Of a stretch of 64,000 nucleotides of DNA, positions 8,134-17,303 are shown one piece after another (the first letter of the stretch is position 1; each line of letters opens with the position of its first letter). Source of the DNA: Opitutaceae bacterium (GTDB lineage: Bacteria; Verrucomicrobiota; Verrucomicrobiia; Opitutales; Opitutaceae); contig JABTUS010000007.1 of NCBI GenBank assembly GCA_015075305.1, forward strand, positions 124,001 to 188,000, given 5' to 3'. The translations under genes were made by a program, and so were the position numbers. A model generated the notes under the pieces. It did not search any database. It saw only the letters and a list, made by a program, of their open reading frames with translations, and was not told the DNA's origin.

Positions 8134-10094
8134 TAAATGGCTCCTGAGAAAAAACCTAGATCGGGAACGTCTGTTGTTCCCACGACAAGCCCACGGTCAA
8201 GAAATCGATTAAATTTCTCGCATGAGGTTTCCGCAATAAGCGCGCAGCAATGGCACGCGGCGATATTCAATCCGTCCGTTCCTTGGCCACCGTTTTGCCC
8301 GATTTCTGTGCAAACCGGATCGGATGAACACCAGCGAGCGTCTTCTAAGGCTTGTTCGAGGATTTTTTGGAAGCGCATGGGATCGCCCATACGCACCAAG
8401 CCGCCCAAGCTGCCCTCGCTGTCGCCCGAAGCCGTGTAGATTAGCAGGCCGGCCATGTTTTCATCCGGCTTCGCGGAATCGCAATTCACATAAAGGCGTT
8501 CCCGTAAGGACGACGCTCCGTAACCACACTCAAAGGCGAGTCGCTTGATCAACAGATGCGCCAACGTGTGCAGCATGACCAGCCGTGGCGTGACGATTTC
8601 CCTTTCCCGTTGCGAAGCGTCAGCGGACGCGTCCGCTCTTTGCTGCAAGCTGTCGAGATACCGAGCCTTAATGATTCTGGCCTCCCAATCGGCCAGCGGT
8701 TCTTCCTGAAAGCGGATAAAGATTCCTTCGCCGTAAACTTCTGCGGCCGGAAGCCAGCGGTCATCTACCGTGGCAGGCATCGACCGCCACATCATGCTTT
8801 GATACGAAGGAGCGCCTGGTGGTTTTTGCGGGAAGAGGCGTGAGAAGCCGTAGAGCGCGCGGGTTTCCTTGAGACGGTCAACCAAGTGAAGGCCCTCCAC
8901 CCGTTCTCGATACCACGCAGCGGCCGAGGCCGGGATTTCTGTTCGGCGCACGACGAGGTCGTCCGTGGTCACCTTGCGCTCGTGGTTCTTTTGCAGGGCG
9001 GCATACTCGGGTATGCGGATTTCCAAGTCATTCGCTTCGGTGGTGTCTGAAGCCTCTTGGGAGGTCGGCGTTGGCACAGGTTGCGGCGAAAGCGCCGCGA
9101 GAATCGCCGCCATCCCGACGCCGGAAAAAAGGTCAGGGAATTTTGAGAGAATATCTTTGGTGATGGCCTCATCACTGTCTTTCAAGCTCCGTCGCAACTT
9201 GATCGTCTGCCGCACTCGGACATCATCCAGCGCGATCCGAAGACTTTCGGTGGCCGTTTGCGCCGCTGTAGGTATCCAGAGCGCGCTGGCCACCCGGGCG
9301 TAGTGGACGTTGGTCGAGTTGATAAGGACGGCCTTCATGTGGCAACCACAAGGTTGGCCGCGAGGCTCCCCTAACCATACGCGCCCACCCAAGCATGTGA
9401 AGGGTTCTGGATTCGAGCCGGGCTGGTCGCTGCCTAGCAGCCGCTGGCTTAGATAAGTCACACTCTGACCGGCATCTTCTTTTCCTCCCATGATGCCGCC
9501 CAAGGCCCGCTTCTTCCCACACTTACATTCTATGCTGATATCATTCAGCGATCCAGAGCCACCCGCTTTGTAGAAAAGATCCTGCGGGCAGGCCGAGGCA
9601 CGCTCGCGGTGGACCCATTCGCGCCACGGGAAGTCCATCAGGTGTCCGTTTTCACAGGCCGCTACAAAGCGCACTTGGCGCATGATGGCTTTGCCTCCCT
9701 TATGCTGAGCTCCCGGACAATCGTCGCGATGGCAGGTGTGGTCACCTTGGGCACTCAACTGGGATTGGCGCATGACGCCGCACAAGGGACAGACCAACCA
9801 AGTGGGGAAGCGAAATACAGGAACGCTAAGCGATGGAGAGTCGGGAAGGTCTGTTTCTGGCCCGGGTGGTCGTCGGAAGTGAGAGACATTAAGCTGCTTT
9901 TGTAAACGTGGCTCCGTTATTCGAACGCACGTAAGTTGATCGCTTGTTGCGCGCTTTTTCCCTGGTGGATTTTGAGGAGTTTCGAACCAGCAATCGAGAC
10001 CGGCCGTGACAACGGCTTGGGCTCCTTTAAGAACATGGATGGCACCCACGCCAAACGGTGCGATGGCCTGAGTGCGTCGAATAGAGTCGGACAT
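8133..10094 (-). CDS. drmB: DISARM DrmB-like protein (DUF1998)
   Basis: 653 residues. The C-terminus shows the DUF1998 signature: GQGTDGLNIAACHCCAL followed by ETSCEKFNRFLDRG, with the Cys/His set expected to bind zinc. A second Cys cluster sits in the N-terminal quarter (LVCPLCGVM and HTCHRDDC). DrmB partners the DrmA helicase in all DISARM classes, and the two form a DNA-binding complex. It starts 15 bases after the DrmA-like stop and overlaps the methyltransferase start by one base, so it is in one operon. The assignment rests on the DUF1998 motif plus the adjacent giant helicase. Confidence 0.85.
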   Translation of the reverse strand: MSDSIRRTQAIAPFGVGAIHVLKGAQAVVTAGLDCWFETPQNPPGKKRATSDQLTCVRITEPRLQKQLNVSHFRRPPGPETDLPDSPSLSVPVFRFPTWLVCPLCGVMRQSQLSAQGDHTCHRDDCPGAQHKGGKAIMRQVRFVAACENGHLMDFPWREWVHRERASACPQDLFYKAGGSGSLNDISIECKCGKKRALGGIMGGKEDAGQSVTYLSQRLLGSDQPGSNPEPFTCLGGRVWLGEPRGQPCGCHMKAVLINSTNVHYARVASALWIPTAAQTATESLRIALDDVRVRQTIKLRRSLKDSDEAITKDILSKFPDLFSGVGMAAILAALSPQPVPTPTSQEASDTTEANDLEIRIPEYAALQKNHERKVTTDDLVVRRTEIPASAAAWYRERVEGLHLVDRLKETRALYGFSRLFPQKPPGAPSYQSMMWRSMPATVDDRWLPAAEVYGEGIFIRFQEEPLADWEARIIKARYLDSLQQRADASADASQREREIVTPRLVMLHTLAHLLIKRLAFECGYGASSLRERLYVNCDSAKPDENMAGLLIYTASGDSEGSLGGLVRMGDPMRFQKILEQALEDARWCSSDPVCTEIGQNGGQGTDGLNIAACHCCALIAETSCEKFNRFLDRGLVVGTTDVPDLGFFSGAI

Positions 10095-10109
10095 GGTATC
10101 TGGAGGTGG

Positions 10110-13100
10110 TTAGGTGCGTTTGCCGAAGATGGCATCCATGCCGTCGTTCTCTGGAGTGTTTGCGGCGGCAGCAGGCGCCACTTCCTGCGCGGCCTCGGGA
10201 TAGATGCTCACCAAACATTCCGCATCGACGCCGCGCATACTAGTCGGCGTTTCCCAAGTGATTTCCTGCCACTCGGGCGGGCAGGGAGTGCCGTAAAAAC
10301 GCATGAGCGGCAGGTCGCCTTCGCCTTCCCGATTTTCCCACGCGGAGGGATCTGAGCCTCGCCACTCACTTCTTCTCCGAGCCAAGGTCTGGCGCAGCAC
10401 GGACAGAGCGTGATCTTTCGCATTTTTGTCGTCCGCGAACAGCAGCTCGACACGTTCCGCAGCCATTTTGGCGAAGGCCATGAACTCGATTTCAAGCGGC
10501 GTTCCGGTGATGCCCATCGGCCTCGGTAGCCTGATGGCGTCTTCGGGCAGTTTTTGGCGCATCCATGCAATCATGGCTCCGTGCAGAGCGCGTTCCAGCA
10601 CTGGAAGGGTAAACGGCGTCACGCTGGAGGGTTCCACTTGCGCATAAAGCCGTGAGTGATAAGTGGCGAATTGCTCGAAGTGGGATAGGTCGCGGGGTTT
10701 GCCGTTGTCGTAGATCATCACGACGAGGCCGGGAAATTCGCGGCCGACACGGCCGGTGGCCTGGATGTATTGGGCAGTATTTTTTGGCTGTCCTGCGACG
10801 GCCATTAGGCCCAACCGGGGCACGTCCACACCCACCTCGATGATGTTGGAGGCCAGGCAGGCATCGACCACTTGATAATCGGCCGAGCCGTCGGCCGGGA
10901 GCTTGCGTTCCAAGCGGGCGAGGGCAACCGGCACGTCGCTATTATTGAGACGGCCGGTTAATTCCATCACTCCATCCTCGCGAAGATAACGGCGCTTTTC
11001 GCCTGGAAACCATCGATCCCTGATGTCGCTTAGTCGCTCGGGGATGTCGGCGCTGAAAAGAGTCAGCGCTTGGCCCAATTCGCGTAAGCTGTTGTAAAAA
11101 GCTAACAGGGTCCACCACGCATCACTTCCGACGCGTTCGCTTGGATTAGTAGCACTAGCCCGAGCGCGTCCACCAGCTGCGCAAAGACTGGAAAATACTC
11201 GCACGCTCACAGTCAGGCCCGAGCCATATGCACGGCCCATAACGCCTAGATAGCGGCGTCCCGGCTTGATCTTCCCCGCATCGGGATGACTCACCGGAAA
11301 ACGATCGTAGCAGGCGAAAAAGGAATCCCCGGCATCCAGCCCGGGAGGCGGGAAAATGGCTGTTTGCTCCCGGGCGTAAAGTTCTCGAATCTGGCGTGTA
11401 GAAGCCCGAGTGGTCGCGGTGGACGCGACGAGTTTAGGTTTGACAGGGTGCGGCCCGCGACGGTCGGTGCAAAGCTCCTCGACCACCCCCTCGTAAAGAC
11501 CGACCATCGAGCCGAGCGGGCCGGTGATTAGGTGAAGCTCATCTTGGATAATGAGTGCGGGCGGCGATTTCTGACGGCTGCCATCCATTTCCAATCCAAA
11601 CAACGCCCTCGCCGCAGGCCGCCAAGCGAGCATAGCAAATTTATCCACCGTGCCGATGAACAGAGAGGGCGGGGATTCGTAGAGTTCCTCGTCCACCACG
11701 CTCACGGGAAGTCTTTCGTGGAAGGTGCAACGTCGGTCGGGGCAATGGATGGCGACGGAACGGGATTCGCCAGCACCGGTCAGGCGCAGCCCGTCGCAGG
11801 AGTAGTAGCTGTGACCGGCTTCGCCCCGGCCACGGCGCCTAGGCCCCATTGCGGAGGCGCACCATGGGCAGCGCAGCATAATGTGGGAATAGGCCTCGGG
11901 GCCATTCTGCAACGCGGCTTTGTAGGCTTCGAGGGATTGGTCTTTCTTGTTGGGCGTGGTCGAGCCACCGACCCAGATGCCGATGGTGAACGCGGTATTG
12001 CCGAACCGCTGGGGGGCGCGACGGCGGATGGTTTCCAGCGCGCAGATCAGGCCCGATGCACGCTGGTATTGCTGGGCGGTGAGCAGGCGCAATGTGTAGC
12101 GCATGATCACGGTCGTGCCGTCGTCTTCGGGATCTTGGAGACGGCGGGAGAGCAGGGCGAAGGCAGAGGCTCCAAGGTAGGCCTCCGTTTTACCGCCACC
12201 GGTCGGGAACCAGATCAGGTCTGCAATGGCGCGGTCGGCGCTTTTTTCGTCAAAGAGCCCGGGTAGACTCATGAGCAAAAATGCGATTTGGAACGGACGC
12301 CATTTCCGCTTCCCTGCGTTTGGATGAGTGAGGCTGGGCAGGAAGGCTGTGGTGGCATCCGACGGGTCGTCCCATGTCATCACCCTAGCGGCTTGGTCGA
12401 AGCTCAGCGTCCTTGTTTTTCGAGCACCGGCAAGCTGCTGCAAAAGGACGGCCTCGTTGGTTAGTTTGAAGGCTTCGGCGGCAATGGGGTCGGTTCGCAA
12501 CAGATGAAGCCCGGCATTTATGCGTGTGGCGCAATCGCGACAGGCCTTGATGTGCGTTATGGCGGCATTCTGAAGCTCTGTGGGCAGGCCGGAGATCTCT
12601 TGGCTACGTTTCTCGATCCAGTCGCGGTAAAGACTAAGCAGGCGTTCCAGAGGAGCTATCCAACCGGCTTCGGCAAGAGCGAGCGGTAGCATCGGTATCT
12701 CCAGCGGCTCACCGGTATCGGGATCAACCAGATCGGGGGTAACAGGTGCCGTTTCGTGGGCGGGAACCGGCTCCGCGATCACGCGGTGTGCGACCGCAGC
12801 ACCTTCATCGGCTTTCCACACACCGGCGCAACCGTGACCGGCGGCAAACACTCGCGCGTTGCGGTAAAGCAACTCCATGCCGAGTTCCTCGGGGTCTTTG
12901 TTTTTCAAACCGCGCGGAATAGGGACCAGCGCATTGGCACCGGACGCATCGGCGGCCTCAATGGTGAAGCGCGATTGAAAGAGAGCCCCCTTGTCTACTT
13001 CACGCGTTTCCTTGGTGCGATTGACCAGTGTTGCCGTGATAAGCCGGGTCTCGCCGTCGCCGGGTGATGTGTGCGGCAGCGGGCGGCTGATGATTTCGAG

Positions 13101-13976
13101 GGATAGATCCAAGGGCTTCAGCCCGGGAATGGCATCTGGCGAGAGTGTCAGCGGATGACGGCCGTTCTGCCGGAGTTGCGGAGCCGCTAGATTCAGAGTG
13201 ACGGATACGGGCACCCTGACCCACCACTTGCGCTCAAACGTGCGCTCTTTGTCGGAAACGCGCACATTGGTAAACATGCGATAACGGCCACCCGACACGG
13301 CCACAGTGCAGATGACATCGTCGGCCACGCGACAAGCAAACGTAATGCCCATGCTCTGGGGCTTCCGAACACGGGCGAGTTTCAGGCCGTCCAGATCGTC
13401 GTCACCGGCGGCGACATCCTCTTCGGAAGCAGGTTCATCTTCGCCGCTTTCTGAGCGGGCGATGGGGCTGCTGGAAAACCGGCTGCGCATACGCGCGATT
13501 TTTTCGGAAAGTCGTTTTTCCTGTGAGCTGTCCGTAGTTGGGACGCTCGGGCTGGTAGTGGTCGAATTGCCAGAATTGAAACCGCTGGAAGCTTCTGCCG
13601 CCGCAACGTTGTCGGCAGGATCATCACCTGACGATTCGCCTTTGGTTTGATTGGCTTCGCCGTTTGAATGAGGCACAGCCGAGTCTAGGGGGAACAGGAT
13701 ACCGACGCCGTAGAGTTTCGAGGGCGCTTCATCTTTGATGATCTCCTCGCCGGTGGTTTTCTCAGTAAAACGCGGACGATAAGACTCCCAACCGTTGAAG
13801 TGCAGGGGTCCGGACAGATCTGCGGGGACGGCGGTCGATTTGATCGTGCCGTTGAGCGAATCGTAATCGGGGTGTGGGCCGTGAATCTCGGAGACCAAGG
13901 CAGACGCCACAAGGCCGCGCTCCAGAAGGTGCAGACGCTCTTGTTCCTGCTTTGGGTTAAGTGTCGTGCTCGTCAT
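10110..13976 (-). CDS. drmA: DISARM DrmA-like SF2 helicase
   Basis: A large helicase of 1,288 residues from the ATG at 13976 (MTSTTLNPKQ); a frame to 14042 exists but would add 22 residues deep inside the upstream gene. Walker A is WFPTGGGKTE near residue 590, the DE-x-H box is QDELHLI near 810, and the C-terminal helicase motif is QATGRVGREF near 1070. The N-terminal ~450 residues are a long region without recognised motif, including a low-complexity acidic/Ser linker (about 95-200). DrmA is the ATP-driven motor of DISARM. The start overlaps the NERD-helicase stop by 20 bases, so the two are translationally linked. Confidence 0.85.
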   Translation of the reverse strand: MTSTTLNPKQEQERLHLLERGLVASALVSEIHGPHPDYDSLNGTIKSTAVPADLSGPLHFNGWESYRPRFTEKTTGEEIIKDEAPSKLYGVGILFPLDSAVPHSNGEANQTKGESSGDDPADNVAAAEASSGFNSGNSTTTSPSVPTTDSSQEKRLSEKIARMRSRFSSSPIARSESGEDEPASEEDVAAGDDDLDGLKLARVRKPQSMGITFACRVADDVICTVAVSGGRYRMFTNVRVSDKERTFERKWWVRVPVSVTLNLAAPQLRQNGRHPLTLSPDAIPGLKPLDLSLEIISRPLPHTSPGDGETRLITATLVNRTKETREVDKGALFQSRFTIEAADASGANALVPIPRGLKNKDPEELGMELLYRNARVFAAGHGCAGVWKADEGAAVAHRVIAEPVPAHETAPVTPDLVDPDTGEPLEIPMLPLALAEAGWIAPLERLLSLYRDWIEKRSQEISGLPTELQNAAITHIKACRDCATRINAGLHLLRTDPIAAEAFKLTNEAVLLQQLAGARKTRTLSFDQAARVMTWDDPSDATTAFLPSLTHPNAGKRKWRPFQIAFLLMSLPGLFDEKSADRAIADLIWFPTGGGKTEAYLGASAFALLSRRLQDPEDDGTTVIMRYTLRLLTAQQYQRASGLICALETIRRRAPQRFGNTAFTIGIWVGGSTTPNKKDQSLEAYKAALQNGPEAYSHIMLRCPWCASAMGPRRRGRGEAGHSYYSCDGLRLTGAGESRSVAIHCPDRRCTFHERLPVSVVDEELYESPPSLFIGTVDKFAMLAWRPAARALFGLEMDGSRQKSPPALIIQDELHLITGPLGSMVGLYEGVVEELCTDRRGPHPVKPKLVASTATTRASTRQIRELYAREQTAIFPPPGLDAGDSFFACYDRFPVSHPDAGKIKPGRRYLGVMGRAYGSGLTVSVRVFSSLCAAGGRARASATNPSERVGSDAWWTLLAFYNSLRELGQALTLFSADIPERLSDIRDRWFPGEKRRYLREDGVMELTGRLNNSDVPVALARLERKLPADGSADYQVVDACLASNIIEVGVDVPRLGLMAVAGQPKNTAQYIQATGRVGREFPGLVVMIYDNGKPRDLSHFEQFATYHSRLYAQVEPSSVTPFTLPVLERALHGAMIAWMRQKLPEDAIRLPRPMGITGTPLEIEFMAFAKMAAERVELLFADDKNAKDHALSVLRQTLARRRSEWRGSDPSAWENREGEGDLPLMRFYGTPCPPEWQEITWETPTSMRGVDAECLVSIYPEAAQEVAPAAAANTPENDGMDAIFGKRT

Positions 13977-15714
13977 TGGATGGGGATTGTTCGAGAATTT
14001 GCCTGATCGCTCCTTGAGTGCGTGCATGGGCCAGCACATCAAGGCGATGCAATGCCCGAGAGAGGGCGATATAAAACAGGTCGCCCGAGCGAACGGAATC
14101 GAGATTCGCTATGTCCGTAACGACGACAGCGGGTGCTTCCAATCCCTTGAATGCATGGATGGTCGTGTATCGAATACGGCCAGCAGCAGTTTTTGAAGCG
14201 TATGGAACCAGCACGCCTTTCCAGCTTCCTCCCGCGCTGAGACGAGCGGCCGCTGAATCTTCACCAACAGCTGAAAGGATGACGATATCGGAGGCGGCAT
14301 AGCCCATCTTGAGTAATTCACGCAGCTTGTCGGATAGCTTGGACAGGGCGTCATCCTCGGAGACGTAGAACTCAAGAGATGGGTCAACATGCGTGTCGCC
14401 GCGAAGCACGCTGGCGTAGCCTGGTCGCAAATGGCCAAGTGTTTCCACAAAGCTGGAAATCTCGGCGGTATTGCGGCAATTGATGTTCAGGCGGAAGCGC
14501 GCAAACCCGCGAGTGGCCCGCCGCTTGATTCTTTCAATTTGATCACCCCCACCGGTAGTCGACTTAAATATGGCTTGGCGTTCAATGTCCCCCAAAAACA
14601 GAAATCGACCATCTTTCAGGCCGCCCTTGAGCAACAAATCGAACACATCAAGGTAGGCGTCGTTTATCAGGTCTTGTGCTTCGTCCAAAATGAGAAAGTC
14701 GAGCACCGGTCCGGTTTGTAGAAGTATCTCTACCGCGGCTTGGGGCAATTCTTTCGACCAATAGTCGGCGCTTGGGTTTGCTGGAACGCGTCCGACAAGC
14801 TCCACCAGCCATGAATGAATGTTGCCGGCCTTAATGTCACCAACGCCCAATCCGGCTGCGTCCAACGCCAATTTTTCCCCTAGCAGCTTGTTGAAGCAAA
14901 AGAGGGCTACGCTACTTGCGGGCCGGATCGCCTTTTCCCGTCTAAGAGCTTCGAGGGCGAGGCAGGTTTTTCCTGTTCCTGCGGGACCATGTATCAGGAC
15001 TCTATCATTATCCGCAATATCGTCCAAAACCTGAAACTGTTGAGCCGTGCATTTAAGCAAACCGGCCTGTAAATTTTTAATTTTATCCGCAGGTTTGATA
15101 ATGAATTCAAATTTGGGTCTGAGAGTGGCGGCAAGATCGGCGGCAGTCTTGTCCGTAAGCATCGACGGATCTATTCCACGCAAGCCACACGCCTTGAAGT
15201 GTGTGCGAGCATGATGAAGCATGGATAGAACACGGGCGGCCAGCGATCCGGCATTTAACGCTTGTTTATCGATTACTTGCCACGCGTGCCATTCGGGCGA
15301 ATGCACCGAGAACGAAACCGCTGTAAAAATAACGCCTGAAATAAAGGGACATTGGTCAGTCAGATGAGACATCCTCGCTCCCATATAGAGACGAATTGAA
15401 TGCATTGCTTGGGCCGCTTGTTTGAACGGGCCGCGCGTCTCGGGCGTCGCAGACGTGCCCAACCACCATCCTCGTTCGTCCAGCTTCACAAACTCATGTG
15501 ATTTTACTTCCAAAACTACGACGCCCTGATTCGGAACTATGACGACGAAATCCGCCTCACCACTAACCTGCTTTACATGCCGGGCCAAATCGAGGCTATG
15601 AAGGACTATCCAGCCATTACACGCAGGATCTGACCTGAACCTCTCGAAAATAGCACGCTCCCCGGGCGGCGAGTCGGGCAAAAATGAATTCGGTATCATC
15701 CGTGCGCCATTCAT
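13957..15714 (-). CDS. NERD-nuclease/UvrD-like helicase fusion
   Basis: 585 residues. The N-terminus (about 20-130) is a NERD-type nuclease-related domain: GEADFVVIVPNQGVVVLEVK places acidic residues at about D55 and E69 followed by K71, the D-x(n)-E-x-K pattern of restriction-like nucleases. A UvrD-like helicase follows: Walker A GPAGTGKT at 243-250, Walker B FLILDEAQDL, and a C-terminal YIALSRALHRLDVL motif. It lies inside the DISARM-like operon, joined by ATGA overlap upstream and a 20-base overlap to drmA. Standard DISARM has no such gene. It may supply the nuclease activity otherwise given by DrmC. Base composition is visibly lower in GC than the flanks. Confidence 0.85.
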   Translation of the reverse strand: MNGARMIPNSFLPDSPPGERAIFERFRSDPACNGWIVLHSLDLARHVKQVSGEADFVVIVPNQGVVVLEVKSHEFVKLDERGWWLGTSATPETRGPFKQAAQAMHSIRLYMGARMSHLTDQCPFISGVIFTAVSFSVHSPEWHAWQVIDKQALNAGSLAARVLSMLHHARTHFKACGLRGIDPSMLTDKTAADLAATLRPKFEFIIKPADKIKNLQAGLLKCTAQQFQVLDDIADNDRVLIHGPAGTGKTCLALEALRREKAIRPASSVALFCFNKLLGEKLALDAAGLGVGDIKAGNIHSWLVELVGRVPANPSADYWSKELPQAAVEILLQTGPVLDFLILDEAQDLINDAYLDVFDLLLKGGLKDGRFLFLGDIERQAIFKSTTGGGDQIERIKRRATRGFARFRLNINCRNTAEISSFVETLGHLRPGYASVLRGDTHVDPSLEFYVSEDDALSKLSDKLRELLKMGYAASDIVILSAVGEDSAAARLSAGGSWKGVLVPYASKTAAGRIRYTTIHAFKGLEAPAVVVTDIANLDSVRSGDLFYIALSRALHRLDVLAHARTQGAIRQILEQSPSNDEHDT

Positions 15715-17303
15715 GCACCGTGCTCCCCGTGCTTTAATTTGAAGACGCGATTTATATAATGTGGATTCACGGATCTGACGGCGGTATCCAGTTTTTGTAA
15801 TTCAAAAATTGTTTTTGCTGGCCCGTTTGAATCCAAACGAAACTCCATAAAGCCGTCGGACAATACGGTAGACATATCCATACCGGATAACTTTCTGCGA
15901 AGTTCGGATTGCAGTTGATGCCCCGCTTTCATGGAGGCCTCTCTAATTTCATCTAAGGCTTCCTTGTGAATCGGGATTTTGTCGTCCCGTTTCAGGAGTT
16001 TCAGAACAGCGTCAAAAAGCCGTGGCCTTTCCTTCCCCGGGCCGTGCACCGTCAGTCCAAGCCATTGGCGAAGATTGGACGCAGATATCTCAAAGCCAGA
16101 ATTGGATCTCAGCTCTTTAATTACATGGGCTGTTCCGGCTTCGATTACCAATTTCGCCAGATCTCTTTTCCAAGCCAGCTGCAGTTCGCGATAGGTCTTG
16201 GCTCTCGGGCCAATTATTTGATCGGCATAGGGTGCTATCATATCTCCCGAACCATCGGTGGTGAGAACGACAAAATCGCCCGGCTCAAGATCGATCACCT
16301 CTTTCTTCTCAATTTTCGTGCAGGTTAGCGCTGCGCCTTGATTGCGACAGTGGGCAATGAATACGTCACCTTCCGCACTCAAGTTGGCTCCATATCCACC
16401 ACCTAATATCGCCCGGAAAGCATCGACCGCTCTTAAGTGACTAGTCTCGAATTCTAATTCGGAAGACGCAACAGAATCGTCCCCCTCAAACTCTTCATCG
16501 GCGACTTGGGTCGCGGTCTTCGGTTTGAACCCGTCCAATATGCCGACTGCTGGCGCCTGATTAAGCGAAAATCCTTTTCCCGGCTCCAAGGCGAACACGT
16601 CTAGTCCTGCATTTTGTATTTTACCGGTATGACTCAGCTCAAAAAATTCAAATTCGTCAGTGACAGGCGCTCGCAGCAAGAACTCATCGTCGAGCCGCCT
16701 CAGACTCTTCATAGATCCGACATAAAATACGCGATCCACTTTGGGGTGATTGCGAAGCTCATTCGACTTCCGGACTTCTATGTTTATCGCTTCTTGGTAG
16801 CCCTTGAGCAGGTTGATGGTCTGTTCTTTAAAACGATTGTCGCGCAGAATAAGCACTGCGCTCTTTTGATTGCGCCGGATTGATTCCCCGATCTTTTCCT
16901 GGATAATGGAATAGAATGGCGAACATTCAATTTTCACCAGCCTAGCCCACAATCCAGTTTCAGGTAAGACTATTTGTTCAATAGTCTGTCGGGCTTCTTG
17001 GGCAACGCCGTTGAGCGAGTGTTTTATCCCTAAGTAACCTGAAGCAAGTTCCTTTCTCATGTCGCTCACCACATGCGCTGGCGAACAAATGCCACCGGCC
17101 AAGCGGTAATACAGGACCTTGTTTAGGCGGCCGAATTCAATCCACGCCGGACCTAATTTTAGCCGCTCACAGATTTGGCCAAGGCTAAGTGTCGCGCTCC
17201 ACAGTTCGGAAGCCTCCGGGAATGTTACAGGGGTAACCGTTACGCCAGCTCCGTATAGAAACTCCGCGCACTCGTTGAGTTGCTCAAGATCGGCGATGTT
17301 CAT
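15711..17303 (-). CDS. unrecognised defence-operon protein, possibly C-terminal part of a split DrmE
   Basis: 530 residues, soluble, no clear catalytic motif by eye. The middle has a Rossmann-like stretch (KSAVLILRDNRF, then VDRVFYVGSMKSLRRLDDE) recalling a helicase C-terminal fold, an acidic linker near 265-285 and a later module (LEPGDFVVLTTDG). The C-terminal ~180 residues are helical and basic. It overlaps both neighbours by four bases (ATGA), so it is co-translated. In class-2 DISARM the gene upstream of drmA encodes DrmE, a large protein of unknown function; this gene with the next one may be a split version. That is an inference from order, not a recognised homology. Confidence 0.65.
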   Translation of the reverse strand: MNIADLEQLNECAEFLYGAGVTVTPVTFPEASELWSATLSLGQICERLKLGPAWIEFGRLNKVLYYRLAGGICSPAHVVSDMRKELASGYLGIKHSLNGVAQEARQTIEQIVLPETGLWARLVKIECSPFYSIIQEKIGESIRRNQKSAVLILRDNRFKEQTINLLKGYQEAINIEVRKSNELRNHPKVDRVFYVGSMKSLRRLDDEFLLRAPVTDEFEFFELSHTGKIQNAGLDVFALEPGKGFSLNQAPAVGILDGFKPKTATQVADEEFEGDDSVASSELEFETSHLRAVDAFRAILGGGYGANLSAEGDVFIAHCRNQGAALTCTKIEKKEVIDLEPGDFVVLTTDGSGDMIAPYADQIIGPRAKTYRELQLAWKRDLAKLVIEAGTAHVIKELRSNSGFEISASNLRQWLGLTVHGPGKERPRLFDAVLKLLKRDDKIPIHKEALDEIREASMKAGHQLQSELRRKLSGMDMSTVLSDGFMEFRLDSNGPAKTIFELQKLDTAVRSVNPHYINRVFKLKHGEHGA

